From Sinohyriopsis cumingii (lineage: Eukaryota > Mollusca > Bivalvia > Unionida > Unionidae): DNA of 64,000 nucleotides. Positions 11,839 through 24,446 of the stretch are shown here, in pieces; within the stretch, counting starts at the first letter, position 1, and every line of letters starts with the position of its first letter. The notes beneath the pieces are model-generated. The model did no database searches. It saw nothing but the letters and a program-made list of their open reading frames with translations, and had not been told where the DNA came from. The stretch is from positions 136,655,579 to 136,719,578 of the forward strand of contig CM068829.1 in assembly GCA_028554795.2 (NCBI GenBank), given 5' to 3'. Position numbers and translations under genes: made by a program.

Positions 11839-13962
11839 CTAGTTTTCTACAGAAAACAGTGTCTTACTAATTAAAACATCTTCAACGCATATGTCTTTCA
11901 CGCATATGTAACCAGGTGGGCATGGTTCTGCGCATGATCTCTGGAATCTCCTTGTCACGAAAGCACCTTCAAGCCTCCTCGGGGCAGCAGATGCTAATGA
12001 AAAATTGTATACGTGAAAAATCAGTATCTGCCTGAAGGAAACCAAAGAGCAATTGTATCAATTTAACTGTGTGGACAGCCAGATTACAGTGGCGCAAGGA
12101 AAATGTCACCATTTCCGTTCCGTTATCTTCGAAGCAAATTTATTTTAGTAAGTTATATTAGGAACATTAACAAAATATTCTGAAAAAGATGTCATGTTCT
12201 TACTTCTGTAAAAGCCGAGACTGTGAACCAAGAACAGTGCAAAGATAAAACAGGGAACGGGGATTGTGAATGATCAACTCAAAAAACTATTGTGATTTCA
12301 CGATGTGTACAAGAGGCAAAGATTACAAACTAATTTTAATTTTTCGCTTCTTTTCCAAGGTGTGACGAAAGATAAGACTGAATAATGAGGTAATTTTGTA
12401 AGATCGTAATTGCTGTTGAATAATTCATCACTTGTTCAGTAATTGATCTACACTACAAATTATACAGTTTTGGCATCCAGGTTCAGCATATTTACATATT
12501 CTTTATTAATAGTTTCAGTATTACTCACGAACAAAATTGCAATTGTTAAGTAGATCATCTTTACTCACTAAATATAAAGACTTTGTAATTGTTTTATTTA
12601 TCTATATTTTAAACCGATTTTGGGTAAAATATGGGTTTTATATCGTACAGTTTCGGTCTCGTCCGTCGTTCATCATTAAATGACCCTCCCTTTTAATGCA
12701 TATCGGATCTGATCGTTCTTCAACACAAGTTTTGTTTCTTCTGTTGGGTATCGTTTCTACTATTCTGAGATACAATTATAGAGTGGAAAACATGACCAAA
12801 CGCAGCAAGTCTGAGAAACTGTCAAGCGTTTTCGAGATCTATGAATCCATTATTCAAGGTGAGCTACAATGACAATTACAACGCAGCAAAATATATATTT
12901 GCATTAGGACCATATCCTTTTAAATAAGAATCAAAGGATACTATCCTGACATACCCGACTAAGCAGAAAACTGTACATTTTGAACTACCTATACAGCCTC
13001 GAATCAAAGGATACTGTCCTGACATACCCGACTAAGCAGAAAACTGTACATTTTGAACTATCTATACGGCCTCGAATCAAAGGATACTGTCCTGACATAC
13101 CCGACTAAGCAGAAAACTGTACATTTTGAACTATCTATACGGCCTCGAATCAAAGGATACTGTCCTGACATACCCGACTAAGCAGAAAACTGTACATTTT
13201 GAACTATCTATACGGCCTCGAATCAAAGGATACTGTCCTGACATACCCGACTAAGCAGAAAACTGTACATTTTGAACTATCTATACGGCCTCGAATCAAA
13301 GGATACTGTCCTGACATACCCGACTAAGCAGAAAACTGTACATTTTGAACTACCTATACGGCCTCGAATCAAAGGATACTGTCTTGACATACCCGACTAA
13401 GCAGAAAACTGTACATTTTGAACTATCTATACGGCCTCGAATCAAAGGATACTGTCCTGACATACCCGACTAAGCAGAAAACTGTACATTTTGAACTACC
13501 TATACGGCCTCAAATCAAAGGATACTGTCCTGACATACCCGACTAAGCAGAAAACTGTACATTTTGAACTATCTATACGGCCTCGAATCAAAGGATACTG
13601 TCCTGACATACCCGACTAAGCAGAAAACTGTACATTTTGAACTACCTATACGGCCTCGAATTCTAAAATCGGATCTGACCCAGTCTTATACCACAATGCA
13701 ATCTGCTAAAAATTGCCTGGGTACAAATAATCAAATGCGTTCCTGTGTCATGAAATACCCATCCGAAACCGCTTCCTCTTCGCACCGGTTTCGGTCATTT
13801 GCCTGCTGGACACGAACTGTTTCTCATGTTGCAAAATATATTTCAGGTAGCGTAACTGTTCCTTAGAAGTTTTGGAATGTTTCATATGTTTAATCATCTA
13901 TGTATCTACATTTCTACTATCCATCCATCCATCCATCCATCCATCCATTCTTTCATCCATCC

Positions 13963-14029
<67 letters not shown>

Positions 14030-14846
14030 CATCCATCCAATCATCCATCCATCCATCTATCCATCTAATCTTTCTATCTATCTACCTATCTATCTATCCA
14101 TCCATCCAGCGATCCATCCATCCATCTATCCATCCATCCATACATACATACATCTATCTATCACCCACTGAAGAGTGTTTTGTGCAGTTGAGCGTCTCTG
14201 CTTATGAGTCCATTACTAACTTAAGTCATTTACTAGAGAAATTAAAAATGTATACAGCCAGTAAATGTGAAGAAAAAAAATGCAGTGTCAGGTGTAAAAA
14301 TAAGTTTCAGACCTTGAGAATGAAAGCAGCATAAAACAGTGTTTTATGTTTGTTTTGCGGTGATGGGTTTTGCTCCCTGCTCAAAGTAATTGAAAATGGG
14401 GAGGTGAGAGGAATAACGACTTCATCTGGTTAACTGTTCCACTGTCATTTGGGTTGTTGACTATTCAACGGATTTTAAATCAAAATATATGGGGGCCACG
14501 AATCGAATAATGCTACAAACATCGACTAAGCAAGGCGTTTCTCTTTTTAAAACTCTTATATCAATATCACTTTAGAATATGGAAAAATAAACCTCAGTGT
14601 CTAAAAGTACAGCGAAATAAGGCAAGAATGAATCTGAGCAAGCGACTGAGTTTAAATTAAAATTGTTGTTAAAGCATTTTTAAGTGCTGGAAACATCACT
14701 ATCAACACATCACTATCAACACATTATTATCAACACGTCACTATTAACAGTACTAGCCTCGACAATATTATAATATACGGGATATAGAAAGAAAACTTAC
14801 CTGTGAGGAGAAGAGCTAAACCAACCACAATCAAAACAACTTTCAT
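11839..14846 (-). CDS. small secreted four-cysteine peptide, two exons
   Basis: Exon 1 is 14846-14801: ATG, 15 codons with a lysine then a hydrophobic run ([15 protein letters not shown]), then a consensus donor ACAG|GTAAGT. Exon 2 is 11993-11839, after an acceptor TTTCATTAG. Both boundaries are phase 1 and join in frame, giving 66 residues. Residues 1-19 look like a signal peptide with likely cleavage after an Ala. The mature part is basic (two Arg-Arg pairs) and ends in a C-x3-C-x5-C-x4-C motif containing CPPGYIC. Size and layout fit secreted defence- or toxin-like mollusc peptides, but no named family is recognised. A second donor-like TTA|GTAAGA at about 11865 could add a third exon and alter the C-terminus. 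The 2.8-kb intron holds the 73-bp satellite and an ATCT/ATCC microsatellite. Confidence 0.6.
11994..12927. other. intron sequence of the four-cysteine peptide gene
   Basis: AT-rich intron of the minus-strand gene, between exon 2 and the 73-bp satellite. No additional exon or TE was recognised. Confidence 0.45.
12928..13657. repeat. 73-bp satellite, exactly ten copies
   Basis: Each unit begins GAATCAAAGGATACTGTCCT and ends TATACGGCCTC. Units start at 12928, 13001, 13074 and every 73 bp to 13585; 730 bp is exactly ten units. Copies differ at only a few sites (CTATCC/CTGTCC/CTGTCTT, TATC/TACC, CAG/CGG), so the array is recently amplified or homogenised. It lies inside the intron of the four-cysteine peptide gene. 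Confidence 0.97.
13917..14163. repeat. (ATCC)n/(ATCT)n microsatellite
   Basis: Alternating blocks of ATCC and ATCT tetranucleotides. Long 'YLSIYLSI' and 'HPSIHPSI' open frames here are by-products. Confidence 0.95.
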
Positions 14847-17437
14847 GGTAGTTCTGAGAACAAAATGATCTTCGTTCCTTCTCAGGATATGACTGAGGTC
14901 AAAGTGACTGAAGACGTTTGGTGTCCGTGACGTTTATTCCATGCACATTTATTTATGTTGAAGAGAAAAAAAGATCGATATCTTCATTTCTGACATCTTT
15001 ACGAAGGTGTTAGCATTAATTAAGAACACATATTATTAAGTAGTAACATGTGTTCAGGGGATTACACAAACATTACAAGGTGACAAGGTAGATTTAATTA
15101 ATTTATTGTAATGTGTATAACGAAAACCTATGCATAGAAGGATAGCATGTCAATATTAATTTCGCACATAATTATTTCCATCTCAGAAAGTGCGTCATAA
15201 TAAAATCAATGAAATAGGATACATTCGTGCTCAAGGTGAATATTGTTGTGCCAAAGCAACATCTTAACTTTCTGCACTCGTCGCACATTGATTTTTATTC
15301 AGTTTCCTTTCAGTTTCGGGAATGCGCCATCTTAATACCTAATTAAATCCAGTGCGTTTATTTAAATTGCCAGAGATACTATGATATACTCTGTCTGTTC
15401 GTCTGTCCGTATCTCCACCTGGAGATGTCCTAAATTTGGTACAGAGGTTGTCCTTATGATGACCATTTCCATGAAGGGAATGTTGGTTTTGTTTGGGTCT
15501 CTTGCGGAGAAAGTGTCGTATGCTAACAATTGATGTTATATTAACATTTATTAACATGATTGACCAAACTTCAAACATACAATCATAGCACTGCGACAAA
15601 AAATATGCGAAAAGGGTATTCTGTTGTGATTCCTGGATCATGGTCGGAGGGAAAATATTCAGATTTACCATGTTTATCCACGGCAGTAGCTTTAGCACTG
15701 GTAGCGTTGTTGTTGTAAAGATTGTATGTAGTCGAAGAATAAGTTTTTGGGCCGGCTCCAGCAGAATAATCAATATGCAACACTTGTGATATCGACATTA
15801 GCGGCATTAGTAGAGTCTAGAGTGGAAGTAACTTTCGATAAATTAAACAGCAGCTCTAAAATTAAAAAAATGGTAGCGTTAGTGGTAGAACTTGCATATA
15901 GAGTGGTAGTTGCGAATTTGGGCGGTGGTGACGTTGATAGTAGTAGTAGTAGTAGCGTCATTTATCAAGAAGCTTCAAAGAATACAAGTAGAAATATCAA
16001 TTCCATTTTATCAAATAACTACCAAGTGCAGAAGTAGAAATATAAACTACATGTTATCAAATATAGATGTCAGTGCAGTCATCATTATCGCTACTCGTTT
16101 GATCTTGCCGTCGAATGGAAGCAGCATTTTTCTAATAGTTGAATACATTCCTAAACGAAAATTATGCTGATCCAATCTCCTGCATGTCGGATGTGGCGGC
16201 AATATGATAACCTTGTTTTCGTTTGCTTTTCATTAACGGATGGTTGTATCGACATGGAGCCTCACTGAAGGACCTCTTATCACATGTTGCTGGTCTTGAA
16301 TGAAAATGATGCTCATCAGACGTTCAACACAGCGATAATCTTCGAAAAATTTATATCATTGCACAAATGATTGTGGTATCAAAATATAATTTGCAATACG
16401 AAAATCATTACGATATAATATAAATATTGCCAATATGATTACAACGGAGACACGAGATCAGCCATCTGGACATAGAACACAATTAATTTTACTATATGTT
16501 CTCTACATTTGTTTCTCAATACTGACCTTTCCACTGTGTGACAATCAATGCGAATCAAATGTTAATCTAAAATACCTTCAAAGATGACTTTACGGTGAAG
16601 TTCTTGTTAAAGGTTGTCCTGTTCTTTTTTTTTGAGATGCTGGAATGTCAACATAGCAGCATGTAAACAGAACACAGATTTCACTTCCGGATCATCACCA
16701 AGGCCTTATTACTTACTGTGTACTGTCGCCGAAATACACACAGACAACAACACCCTGAGCTCATATTATCTAGAATAAACACTTACCTTTAAATCCCTAC
16801 CAAAAATGCATAAATAAAACTCTTCTATCACCACCAAAATGAGAGAGGAAAAAATGTTCTAAAAATAGACTAGAACTACATTCGTGGGTACTGAGCTGGA
16901 AGTATTAATTGTGAAGTGATTCCATCTAGAACACCAAGCTATTGCTGATCCGTAACGGTTGGAATTAATGGCATGGTGTTTTCAATAAATTAATAACATT
17001 GCCTTTCCACTGAAGGACTTCTCATTTCCTGCAATTAGTCTATATGCTATTACTGCCCCTTGATCTCTTCGTAGGACTTACAATTATGCAATTGTCGTAT
17101 TTGTTATATTTCCTTTTGTGGATAGTGATGCTAACATGATTTTTTGACTAAATAATTTTTAACGTCTGTGGTTGGTCCTCACTAGAAAATATGCTGATTG
17201 TACCTCCAATACGCCGCCACTGTCGCCAACTTAACAAAACCTAAACTGGAGCTTTTTAGCGAAATAAAAGTTTCATTGAATGACTTTCTATACCATACAA
17301 TAGGTCATTAATGCAAACGACGCCCTCCGACATACAAATATATCCGCTATTGGCAGTGATGTCAAAAATATTTCTGTTGCTATTCCTGCTGGATAAATGA
17401 TTGAACCTACTTGCGTTTCTCACATGCAGACACATAC

Positions 17438-17478
<41 letters not shown>

Positions 17479-17629
17479 ATATTCGTTTCATTACTACGTA
17501 TATCCCTCCTAAATAGAATGACGCATCGACATTTTTTTATAAGATGTAGTGATGATCTTGCCACAGCAGACATCTTGAAAAACATCTATCGCAATTCCTC
17601 TTTCACGGATAGTCTTATCGACAGGACCT
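14847..17629. other. no gene recognised; (CT)n at 17443-17474
   Basis: This is the 5' side of the four-cysteine peptide gene. ATAAATAAAT near 14947-14956 (read on the minus strand) could be a weak TATA box about 100 bp upstream of its ATG. It also contains AGT trinucleotides at 15940-15957 and a CT tract. A donor-like AAAG|GTAAGTG on the minus strand near 16787 has no open exon attached. Confidence 0.35.
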
Positions 17630-18290
17630 TTTATTAGAAGACCTTATTCTTTTCTTTCATAAGAACACCTTCTTTCTGTCTTTAATTAGAACACTTTTTA
17701 TTTCTTAACACTCTCTTTCTTTCTTTAATTGAAACACATTCTTTCTTCTTTTTTAGAACACTTTCGTTCTTTCTTTAATTAGAACACATTCTTTCTGTGA
17801 TGAGAATAACTGTCTTTCTTTAATTAGAACACATTTTTCCTTTGATAGAAACACCTTTCTTTCTTCAATTAGAACATCTTTCTTTCTTAACACCTTTCTT
17901 TCTTTAATTAGAACACATTCTTAGTTTAATTAAAACACTTTTATCTTTAGTTAGAACATCTTCTTTACGTAATAAGAACACCTTTATTGTATAAGAACAC
18001 CTTCATTCTTTAATTGAACATCTGTTTCTTTAATTAGAGCGCCTTCTTTCTTTAATTGTACCACCTTTCTTTCTTTAATATAACATCCTTTTTCTTTAAT
18101 TAGAACACCTTCTTTCTTAATTTTACAAACCTTATTTCGTTAATAGAACACCTTCTTTCCTTAGTTTAATTAGAGCACCTTTATTCTGTCTTCAATTGGA
18201 ACACATTCGTTCTTTAATTAGAACACCTTTCTTTCTTCAATTAAAACACTTTCATTCTTTAGTTCTTCTTTCTTTAGTCAGAACACTTTC
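17630..18290. repeat. pyrimidine-rich degenerate minisatellite, about 25-bp unit
   Basis: About 25 imperfect copies of 'TTTCTTTCTTTAATTAGAACACC'. The strand asymmetry is strong (plus strand C/T-rich), interrupted regularly by AATTAGAACA. Confidence 0.88.
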
Positions 18291-18334
18291 TTTCTGGCTT
18301 CTAGTCATCCTCAACGAAATTCATAATATTGCGG

Positions 18335-18560
18335 ATCTAACATCCAGCAGAACTGCCATGGCAACCGTCATGAAGTTCTCATGAGATGGATGGTAATATA
18401 TATTGATGCAAATCGATCAGTTTGCAAATATAAATTAGTTTCAGAGTTTCCATCTTCTAATCTGGATCGAGACTCATCCAGCAGAGATGCCATGGCAACG
18501 GTCTTGCAATTCTCGTGAGCTGAATGTTAAGAGATATTGATAGGAGTCGGTTTGTCTGTC
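18335..18560. repeat. tandem duplication of about 137 bp
   Basis: The sequence CATCCAGCAGAACTGCCATG with its flank GGCAACCGTCATG...TTCTCATGAG recurs as CATCCAGCAGAGATGCCATG ... GGCAACGGTCTTG...TTCTCGTGAG about 137 bp later. The copies differ by substitutions. Confidence 0.7.
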
Positions 18561-18689
18561 ATATAAGTCAGTATATCCATCTAGCAGTATAGATCCAGCA
18601 ACTCCAACGGTTTTTTTTTTTATCACTGTTGTTGTTGTTGTTGATTTGCTAACAATTTAGATTCCGACATCAAAAATTTAAATTGGATT

Positions 18690-19370
18690 CATCAGAAAAG
18701 TCTGATATATTCCTAGATACCCGAACCATGTTACAACATGAACACAGTGAACCTGACATTTATTGTAAACCAAGCTAATTTACATCAATGCATCTTACCA
18801 TCCAGCTGTCATCCTAAACAGGCAATTAAAAACCTTCCGTTCGGCCTGTGAGTTCGCATAAATCTTACCTGCTTAATCGAAGGGACGCTACCCAGATGCC
18901 ACAGAAATTGTACAAAATTTGTCCGGAGATACTAAAGCATTATTGACTAATTTGCACATCTAAACGAGCTTTTCCAAGAGGCACATATGGTTGCTTATCG
19001 ACGACCAAAATACATGACCAACTTGCGCGTACCGAGCTTAACTTAAAAATCAGTACGGAACAGAAAAATACAGATGTCGAGTTGGACGTCATCTACTATA
19101 TCTGAAACAACTACTTGCAAGTATCCATCAAAAGGACTTGCGTCTTCATAAATGTAATCTACATCCTGTTGTGCAATATCTATGCCATACAATGCGACGG
19201 AGATGCGGTAGACTTCAGAATAACAATGAGCAACGACAGAAGCACACCAGAGATAAAATCAACACAAAACTCTTCAACATTTCAAATCAGCCCGACACTA
19301 TGTCCAGTCCTTGGAAATGATGCTCATATTGGATATTTCAGATTTGGATTAAACAAAAAAATCTAGTCGA
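18690..19370 (+). pseudogene. Penelope-like element fragment: RT thumb and GIY-YIG relic
   Basis: Broken frames read FLDTRTMLQHEHSEPDIYCK, then a 'SCHPKQAIKNLPF' block, then 'RGTYGCLST', matching the order of the RT finger/thumb end of Penelope-like elements (FLD...YxKPT...SxHP...RGY). Further on, a frame near 19205-19310 has 'DFRI.MSN.RS..RDKINTKLFN', like the GIY-YIG endonuclease tail (RxxxHRxxI). Several stops and frameshifts separate the blocks. Assignment rests on motif order and not on a search. Confidence 0.6.
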
Positions 19371-19970
19371 AAATGTATTTGATTTAACCGACCTTTTGCA
19401 TGTTTTATGCATACTTGCTCAGCCTCACTCTCCTCTAGTGATATCAATTTAGGATGGGGATTTTAATAATGTTTTAATTATTGTTAGGTTTTTACTTGTG
19501 ATCTTTAACCATGTTGGGTCTTCTGAGTAGGTTATTCTTTTTAAGTCTTTTGCAGTTCTTATATTTTTACTTTGCATCTCATAGCCTTTAATCTTATAAT
19601 ACTTTGTGATCAGTTTATCTTACCATTTCTATTGTTTGTCCTGGTTTTGATTTCCTTTTTCAGTTCTATGTATTATAATACATCTTTATTTAGAGCATTG
19701 TATTTTATCGGTGCGATGTAGCTACTGTTGTGCTGAAGTGCTGTTAGAAGGATGTATCTTCCAATGTAACTGTGTTTTTTATATTGGGTGGGGTGACGGT
19801 TAAATGGTTCATCGTCTTTGTTTTTTTTTTATATCTAGTACATTGCATTCACATTGTTAGATCTTTCCCTTAATCAGCGCCATTGACCATTGTTGTGCTC
19901 ACGTGCCGTTGACGCTAGTGTACATATTTGTACATAACCTCCATCTATTCTTCTAACACAAATAATTTCT
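19371..19970. other. no gene; T-rich sequence, possibly TE 3' flank
   Basis: This AT-rich stretch separates the Penelope-like relic from the gypsy element. No LTR matching the right side of the gypsy element was recognised here. Confidence 0.35.
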
Positions 19971-20351
19971 TTATTGTTGTGGCAAGTATCCGAGATCATA
20001 AACTAAACGATAATTTGACATTTGTGTCCCGTTTATTGAGTTTACATTGAGAGCATGATGTAATGTAGCAATACATATTTGATACATTTTAGGCTTAGAG
20101 TATTTTTGTTTGATAGCTTGATATGTTCTTTGGACACCTAAATGGTAAGACAGAAGGACATTGTGTCTCAAATTTGTTGGTAGAGCAACTTGTTGTATGA
20201 GTTGATCTGAGGAAGCTTCGTGTTTTGCTCGAGGCTGGAAAATATGATGCAAGACACCACTGATATGTTTATAGTGACTTGCTTCATACGGAATAGCTTT
20301 TGTGCGACAAGTATTTTCTGGTAATATTCCTTGCTCTAAGTAAACATACAT
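19971..20351 (-). pseudogene. gypsy integrase N-terminal zinc-binding region, truncated
   Basis: The frame contains 'VALPTNLRHNVLLSYHLGVQ' then 'RTYQAIKQKY.KPKMYQ', the pattern just before the catalytic core of gypsy integrases (L..vL...H..GH.G..kT...i...y.wp.M). The second half of the frame no longer resembles the family. The usual Gly-His after the first His is partly lost, and no D,D-35-E core follows. Confidence 0.75.
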
Positions 20352-20463
20352 GTCCTTGAAATCAAGGCACTCGCGCTGATATTGGGCGATATCTGGTATA
20401 TCTGAAGAAGGATCACTGGATGTGCTATCATTGGTGTGTACTGCAAATATAATTTAGATATCT

Positions 20464-22212
20464 TTATAAGTGTAGTATAATGTAATTTCTGTTAATTCTT
20501 TTTATAGACTGAACAGCTGGCTCTGATTGATCAGTCTGCGTGTCTATGTAATCTGGAGATTTATCTGCTTCACTGTATATGTTATCAGTTTGTTCATAGT
20601 GTCGACGTGAAAGTGCATCAGCATTTCTGTTTTGATGACCCGGAGTGTATACGATGTCGAAACTGCAATCTTGCAACTGAAGTGACCAACGAATTAATAT
20701 GTTTGAAGTGTGTTTGACTGTCTTAAGCCACACTAGTGCTTTGTGATATGTAATGGCAGACAATTTCTGATGTGATAGGTAAACATGATATGTTCTGATA
20801 CCTTTCAAAACAGCTAAAGATTCTTGTTCAGTAACTGACCAATGCTTTTCGTTGTCTGTTACAGCTCTTCCACCATAAGCAATAACACGTTCCTTGTCAT
20901 CTCTCCCTATCTGAGACAGAATATATACTAGAGCGGTGCCTCTAGCATCACATGTGGGCCTAAATGGTTTGTTAATATCTGGATAAACCAAAACAGGCGC
21001 TGAGGTCAGAGCTTTCTTAAGAGTTTCACATGCTTTTTGACACGTATCTATCCAAAGGAATGAACTGTCTTTCTTCACCAATTTATTAAATGGTGTTACT
21101 ATAGTAGAATAACCGTGAACAAATTTCCTGTAATAATTGCACAAACCTAGAAAACTCCTAACATCTTTCTGTGTTTTAGGAATATGAAATTGTGTAACTA
21201 TATTTATTTTAGATTAATCTACTTTGATTCCTTTTGTCGAGAATGTATGACCAAGACAAACAACTTCAGATGCTGCAAATACACATTTTGAAGGTTTGAG
21301 TGTCAAGTTTTTTTGACGTAAACCATCAAATATGAGTTCAAGATGTTTGAGGTGGTCTTCAAATGAATTGGAAAAAATGATAATGTCATCAATGTATGCA
21401 AGACATGTTGACCATTGTATACCCCTAAGAACATGAATTAAAAAAACACAATAAGTGGTGGGTGAATTTTTAAGTCCATACGGCATTACATTCCATTGGT
21501 AAAGACCACGTGATGTTATAAATGAGCTCTTATATTTCGTGTGTGGGTAAAATTTAACTTGCCAAAATGCTGAACTCAAATCTAAAGTACTGAAAAGACA
21601 TGGTTGAGTTTGTCCAACTACATTGATGACATCTTCTAATCGTGGAAGAGGGAAGGTCATCGGTTGTGTCACCTGATTAAGTTTTTTATTGTCAATAACA
21701 AAACGATATTCACCATTTTTCCTTTTGACCAATACGACCGGGGATGCATTACTAGATGAACTGGGTTCAATTAGTTGATGTTTTAATAATTCCTCTACCT
21801 GTTTATCAATTTGTTTGTTGTTGTGCGGTGCTGCACAGTAAGGTTGACAACGAATCGGCATGGAATCACCTGTTTCTTTTCGGTGGGTGAATACTGTAAT
21901 ACTTCCCAATTCGTCTAAGTTAACAGACAAAAACACCCCTATGTTGATTAAAAAAAATGAGTGAAGTTCCTGTTTTTGGTTTTCTGTCAAATCTGAAGAG
22001 TGTAAATCAAAATTAATTGGTTCTTGTGGTTCACTAGATTGTGTATTCATGATGTTAGGTGTGTCATTCCTGTCAATAATGTCCTCATTGATGGTAAATA
22101 TTGTTTGTGGGTGTAGGACGTCCTCACATGCTAATACGGTATTGGCACGTACATGCATAGTCATTGGAGTTGAGTTAACAATTTGTAAAAAGTTCTTTTT
22201 GGCAACTGTCAA
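20464..22212 (-). pseudogene. gypsy reverse transcriptase and RNase H
   Basis: The RT part (22212-21214) has FVIDNKKLNQVTQPM, PLPRLEDVI, LDLSSAFWQVKF, YQWNVMPYGLKNSP and the catalytic AYIDDIIIFS, all in family order. One in-frame stop at about 21211 separates it from the RT connection (LGLCNYYRKFVHGYS). The RNase H domain follows (FRPTCDARGTALVYILSQ, VTEQESLAVL, YTPGHQNRNADALSR). In RNase H the usual TDH before KAL is changed to TYH, which removes a catalytic Asp. The same frame continues across the stop, so decay here is mild compared with gag and integrase. Confidence 0.92.
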
Positions 22213-22276
22213 AATTGTTCTAGCTGGAAGAATTAAAAGTTTGGCATGTTATAAGACGGTTCAAGTAAAACAGATG

Positions 22277-22845
22277 TTAATTTTGGGATCTTGCTGATAC
22301 ATACTGCGATCGTGCATATTGAGTTAGGCTGAAGATCGCAAATTTCTTGATACGTACCAGACCAGACTGATCCTGAATTAAATTTATAGTTGCCGTATCA
22401 TCTAGCAAGGAGACAGTTTGCATATCTACATTCACGACAGCTTTGTATTTTGTCAAAAAATCTATTCCCAAAATTACCGAATGATGTTCAGCTGGTACAA
22501 TATAGAATGAAGAGAGACGCATATGCCTGTTATTTTCAAATTAAGTTGAACTAGACCTGAAGCACTATGATGTTCACCACCGACTCCTACAATTTGGGAA
22601 ATATTTGATTTTTTAAACTGACGTAAATTTAAGCCTGCACGACGAAGGAAATTTTAATTAATGGCCGCAATAATCGCGCCTTTGTCTGCAAATGCACGTG
22701 CTGGTTTGTCTCTAACAAAAATCAGAACCAGGATTTTGTGAATGGGTGTGACTAAGGTAATTTGTGGCTGTTGATCATACTCACGACAGGTTTGTGTCCT
22801 CTCGTGAGATGCGCATTTCTGTTGTTTTCGGGTTGTCAAGCACAC
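22277..22845 (-). pseudogene. gypsy protease remnants
   Basis: One frame has PARAFADKGAIIAAIN (about 22700-22654), the flap of a retropepsin with the D-T/S-G-A active site changed to D-K-G-A. A second frame (22522-22277) has HSVILGIDFLTKYKAVVNVD, the ILG(I/L)DFL block near the end of gypsy proteases. A frameshift lies between them. Confidence 0.75.
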
Positions 22846-24156
22846 ACGCGAAAAGTGACCTATCTTGTGACAAAAGTGACATTATACATTGCGTGCGCGA
22901 CAGACTGAACGTGACGTACATTGTCCGCCACACCCAAAATAAGGAGTGGGATGACGACTTTGTGGTTGTGGTTGTTAGAACGTATGTGAGTAGTTATGAC
23001 TAGTTTAATTGTTTGGAAATGCTGGTGGCTGTGCTTGAAAATTTGTATTTTGTTTGTAATAAATACCACGCTGTTGGTAGTTTGAATGTTGAGGGCGAAA
23101 TTGCTGTTTAGTGGCATTAATATGTACATGTGTTTGAGGACACGAATTGATTTATTGGATTTGTTTTGAGTTTGCAACCTTAAGTTCATTTTTGAGTTGT
23201 TTTACTTCATCTAAAATTGTGTTAAGGGCAGACAGGTAAGTGTTATCAGTAATGGCAATGGAAATTTCGGCGATTTGAAAAAGGCGACTTAGTCCATATC
23301 TGATTTAGAAGACCCTTGCTGAATTTGCCAAATATATTGATGTAAAATGATATCGTCATTGTGAAGTCTACATTTAAAAGCTGTGACTAGAATGTGCCAA
23401 TTATTTGTAACAGTATCTAGTACGGTATTGTACCAGATGTTAGCATGCTCATGAAGATGAAAGGAAAAGCATTCTAAACTTTAGCTTCTGACAATTCATA
23501 AAACTCATCCATTGTACTAAATGATCTGACCATTTAACAAGATTATGAGACTGATCACCATTAAACACATCTAATTTGATAGCAGAAGAAATACCTGTTT
23601 GTGAGAATCGGTTGTTTCCAAAAATATTAGCACTCCTATAAATATGTTCTGGCGCAGTTAAAGTTACATGCACTGAATTAGACGGCTGAACCGGAAATGT
23701 TCTAGTTTCTGACACAGCAGGCAAAGTTTGTGTACTGTTCCGTGGGTTTGCCGTAAAAACGGTACTTTTTTTAGTTACAAGCACTGACGAATTCGTCAGA
23801 AACGTTGGCTGTAACTGGCTAGAACATACGAACGTTTCTGGTCACATCAGTTGGGCGTTGGATCACTGGTGTTAGACTGGGCGTTTGTGGTTTAGGTCAA
23901 TTGAACCGTGGTCAAATGGAGGCTGAATCACAGGTTCGGACCTAGGTGTGGACAAGGTACTGGTTGAACTTGTTGAAATGGTCTGCAAGGTGGTCGGTGG
24001 TGGGTAGATTGTCACTGTCGATGTGTAGATGGCTGCTGCACCATCCAATAAGAGCGAAGTTGTAGGAATCAGGGATCTGTCTTCTGAATATGGTGGCGTT
24101 GTTACTTGTGGAGTTGATGTAGCATAGCTGAGCGGCATGAAGTCTGATGGTCGCAA
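22846..24156 (-). pseudogene. gypsy gag remnants with CCHC knuckle
   Basis: A frame near 22890-22845 contains CHFCHKIGHFSRVC, a C-x2-C-x4-H-x4-C zinc knuckle. The upstream frame at 23784-23449 has IKLDVFNGDQSHNLVKWSDH, like the gag capsid opening (kl..F.Gd...l..W...F). The most N-terminal frame (24156-23872) is Pro/Thr/Ser-rich. At least two frameshifts break gag. Confidence 0.7.
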
Positions 24157-24198
24157 GAGTTTCTATGCGAGTCTTTTCCGTAGATCATCATTATGCGA

Positions 24199-24402
24199 GG
24201 TGACACCCTTGTTCATGAATTTATCTACTCCTTGTTTATTCTCCATCAACTGTTATGATAAGGTTTTCATCATGAGCTTCTTCTCATCTCTTGCTATGAG
24301 AAGGGATAAAACATAAGTCAATAAATGACTTTGCCCATGGTTAGAGAGAGAGAGAGTGAATGAGAGAAGAAGGAGTTCAGGCTGTCTAACAAGGGTGTCA
24401 CC
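24199..24402. repeat. 15-bp inverted repeat, 174-bp spacer
   Basis: GGTGACACCCTTGTT at 24199-24213 is the exact complement of 24388-24402. It sits between the gag start and the LTR-like segment. It may be the trace of a small insertion or a leader structure. Confidence 0.6.
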
Positions 24403-24446
24403 AATAACCGTGTAGATACGGCTACATCTTGGGGAATGAGGTACGG

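Noticed and set aside
13872-14334. 144-codon and 99-codon Ser-Ile-Tyr-Leu frames
   Set aside because: Translation of the ATCT/ATCC microsatellite.
15339-15773. 144-codon minus-strand frame
   Set aside because: No family resemblance, splice context or promoter; overlapping open frames on the other strand are equally unsupported.
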